DNA of 64,000 nt from Bradyrhizobium sp. (GTDB lineage: Bacteria; Pseudomonadota; Alphaproteobacteria; Rhizobiales; Beijerinckiaceae). The notes under the pieces were generated by a model. The model did no database searches and was not told where the DNA came from. It saw nothing but the letters and a program-made list of their open reading frames with translations. Shown in pieces: positions 62,352 through 64,000 of this stretch; position 1 is the first letter of the stretch, and every line of letters begins with the position of its first letter. The translations under genes and the position numbers were made by a program. The stretch lies in the NCBI GenBank assembly GCA_004799435.1, contig SSMV01000089.1:31076-95075 (forward strand). The letters run 5' to 3'.

Positions 62352-63710
62352 TCAGCGCGCGCCCATTCCGGTCAGCATGATTCTGACGGTCTTGAGCACG
62401 ATCAGAATGTCGAGCCAGATCGAAAGATTCTTGATGTAGAAAAAATCATAGTGAAGCTTGCCCAGCACCTGCTCGAGGTCGGTCACATGCCCCTGATTGA
62501 CCTGGGCCCAGCCCGAGATGCCGGGCAGCACGATGTGGCGATATTGGTAGAAGGGCAGTTGCTCCTGATACCAATTGGCCAGCGGCACGGCCTCGGGACG
62601 TGGACCGATCCAGCTCATTTCGCCGCGCAGGATGTTGATGATCTGCGGCAGTTCGTCGATGCGCGAAGCGCGAAGCAGCGCGCCCAGTCGCGTGATGCGC
62701 GGATCGCCATCGACCGTAATGGCGTCCTGGCGCGAGCCGGGTCGCGCGCTGTCGACCGCCATGGTGCGGAACTTGTAGATCGCGAAGGTCTTGCCGCCGC
62801 GCGTCAGACGTTCCTGACGAAACAGGGCAGGGCCCTTGGAATCGAGCCGGACGAGGATCGCCACAGCAATCAGGAAAGGCCCGAGCAAGACGGCCGCGAT
62901 CGCCGCGGTCACGAAATCGATCGCGCGTTTGAGCGTGCTGTAGCCGTCGAGCGGATTGTGGGAGAGCAGCATATTCTCGGAGAGATGCTCGATCTCGAGC
63001 CGCCCGGTGATCGCCTCGCGAACGTCCTTGTGGTGGTAAACGGGAATGCCCGCCAGCGCGCAGGAGGTGAGAAACAATTGCCAGCGCGCCGGGATCTGCG
63101 CGTGCAGATCGGCGACGACGGCGTCGCATGGCGTAGGCAGCGTTTCCGGTGAATCGACGACGCGCCATGTTGCGCCCGGCAAGCCGAGCACCGAGCGCGT
63201 GTCGCCGACCGGCACCAGCACGAATTGGCGCTTGCGCGCGCGCCGCGCGGCGATCAGCACGCCGGTGAACCAGACGATGGTGATGAGATAGCTCGCGACG
63301 ACCGCGGTGCGCGAATATTCGAGACCGACGAGAAAGAACGCCGCCATCAGCACGAGGAACGAAGCGGTAAAGACCGGAATGACCGAGCCGACTTCGCGCA
63401 TGTTCGGCAGATTCGAGATCTTGCGCAGCGCGTAATAGCCGCCGCCGATCGCCGCGATCATGCCGATCGCGGTGTTGACCGAAGGCGAGGCGAGACCCGG
63501 CCATGTCGCGCCTTGGGTGGTGAGCTGCGGCACGCCGACCGCCAGGAGCAAAGCGCCGGGGAGTTGAAAGCGGATCCGCGAATAAAGCGGCGGTCGCGGT
63601 CCGAACGCCGCGCCCGACTTCGTGAAAATTTCGCGTTTGGGTTCGGCGGTCGAAAAAACGTCCTTGGTGACGCCAGAAACGCTCAGATCGCCTTCAGCGA
63701 GGAATGCCAC
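62352..63710 (-). CDS. Polyprenyl glycosylphosphotransferase (initiating sugar transferase)
   Basis: A 452-residue membrane enzyme of the WcaJ/ExoY type, which moves a sugar phosphate onto undecaprenyl phosphate to start the repeat unit. Four N-terminal membrane helices (LLLAVGVPQL, TAIGMIAAIGGGYYAL, FTASFLVLMAAFFLVG, SYLITIVWFTGVLIAA) precede a CoA-binding-like domain; a fifth hydrophobic segment introduces the catalytic part: FRQERLTRGGKTFAIYKFRTM, LGALLRASRIDELPQIINILRGEMSWIGPRP and GISGWAQV. First gene of the chain of GT genes seen here on the minus strand. Confidence 0.95.
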   Translation of the reverse strand: MAFLAEGDLSVSGVTKDVFSTAEPKREIFTKSGAAFGPRPPLYSRIRFQLPGALLLAVGVPQLTTQGATWPGLASPSVNTAIGMIAAIGGGYYALRKISNLPNMREVGSVIPVFTASFLVLMAAFFLVGLEYSRTAVVASYLITIVWFTGVLIAARRARKRQFVLVPVGDTRSVLGLPGATWRVVDSPETLPTPCDAVVADLHAQIPARWQLFLTSCALAGIPVYHHKDVREAITGRLEIEHLSENMLLSHNPLDGYSTLKRAIDFVTAAIAAVLLGPFLIAVAILVRLDSKGPALFRQERLTRGGKTFAIYKFRTMAVDSARPGSRQDAITVDGDPRITRLGALLRASRIDELPQIINILRGEMSWIGPRPEAVPLANWYQEQLPFYQYRHIVLPGISGWAQVNQGHVTDLEQVLGKLHYDFFYIKNLSIWLDILIVLKTVRIMLTGMGAR

Positions 63711-63841
63711 CTGCCCACGTCCCTATTCGCGCCAGCAATAAAGGCTAGACGCCATTACCATTGCGGTCCGCTTCGGAAAATATCCAAATTCAAATTCTTG
63801 ATGAATTTTTCGAGGGATGTCGGCCAAGGCCGCCCGGCGAC
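63711..63841. other. Operon-internal gap with AT-rich hairpin
   Basis: 131 bases between the sugar transferase and the dehydrogenase gene. The left half is AT-rich with an AAATTC/GAATTT stem and a five-base loop; it may hold a promoter for the minus-strand operon, but no boxes stand out. Confidence 0.4.
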
Positions 63842-64000
63842 CTAAAGCCGAAGATCGGACTGGTCGGGCGGCAGGACGTATTTGAGATCGTAAACGACGT
63901 GGCGGGTTTTGCCATAGGCGTGGATGCCGGCCCCGCCCAGCGCCTTGAACTCGTCATGGGCGACCGCGACGATGATCGCATCATAGGCGCCCTTCTGGGG
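63842..64000 (-). CDS. Nucleotide-sugar dehydrogenase, C-terminal fragment
   Basis: The last 52 residues of a protein cut by the right edge. GAYDAIIVAVAHDEFKALG, then VVYDLKYVLPPDQSDLRL at the end, match the C-terminal UDP-binding domain of the UDP-GlcNAc/GalNAc 6-dehydrogenase group (TviB/WbpA-like) used for uronic-acid sugars. It fits the operon but the substrate cannot be told from this piece. It is not listed in the ORF track under this reading as a full gene. Confidence 0.75.
   Translation of the reverse strand, partial: PQKGAYDAIIVAVAHDEFKALGGAGIHAYGKTRHVVYDLKYVLPPDQSDLRL

Overview
The window looks like chromosomal DNA of a GC-rich alphaproteobacterium, most likely of the order Hyphomicrobiales. 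Supporting signs are the paired Hsp20/DUF1150 genes, LptE directly after leuS, a TIGR02300 (FYDLN) zinc-ribbon domain, a MOFRL-type glycerate kinase, intergenic palindromes of the TCATTGCGAGC...GCTCGCGATGAC kind, a CtrA-like box and heat-shock promoters of the alphaproteobacterial sigma-32 type. A methylotroph or Beijerinckiaceae/Methylocystaceae relative would fit, but nothing here proves the genus.

Positions 1 to about 24,300 are mostly housekeeping. In order: a partial extradiol dioxygenase, a ParB-like nuclease protein, leuS-lptE-thpR, a small membrane protein, a zinc-ribbon/RecD-like helicase fusion, an Hsp20-DUF1150 heat-shock pair, thyA-folA, a glyoxylate/glycerate group (FAD-linked 2-hydroxyacid dehydrogenase, hydroxypyruvate isomerase, glycerate kinase), an M3 oligopeptidase, several hypothetical proteins among intergenic repeats, an AIM24-like protein, the malic enzyme/phosphotransacetylase hybrid, a GH25 lysozyme lipoprotein, a polysaccharide deacetylase and a YjbQ protein.

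From 24,300 to 27,300 lies a patchy accessory stretch. It holds an AT-rich islet with two small unknown ORFs, a FlK-like thioesterase, DoxX, DUF2934, two families of imperfect direct repeats, and tRNA-Leu(GAG), whose 3' end and terminator are partly duplicated 1.2 kb away. From 27,300 to 37,000 come a GH38 alpha-mannosidase, an RND efflux pair, an isolated rplK-rplA operon and aroQ.

From 37,100 to the right edge is a large surface-glycan region. The plus-strand half has a DUF707 glycosyltransferase-like protein, UDP-galactopyranose mutase, a 597-residue protein built almost wholly of octapeptide repeats, an OGT-like GT41 glycosyltransferase, another GT-A-like protein, and wecB-wecC for UDP-ManNAcA. 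The minus-strand half (47,775 to 64,000) is an exopolysaccharide operon set: sugar-phosphate transferase, nucleotide-sugar dehydrogenase (partial), methyltransferase, asparagine synthase, four glycosyltransferases of the GT4/GT2 families, heparinase II/III, bi-domain oxidoreductase, a GT87-like membrane protein, a Wzx-like flippase and a YdcF/ElyC protein.

The most interesting candidate system is the octad-repeat protein beside the OGT-like enzyme. The repeat presents Ser/Thr pairs at regular eight-residue spacing, has a CtrA-type site upstream, and sits inside a glycan locus, so it could be a heavily O-glycosylated surface or structural protein. This is inference; the repeat gene also has its own terminators and may not be co-transcribed with the glycosyltransferase.
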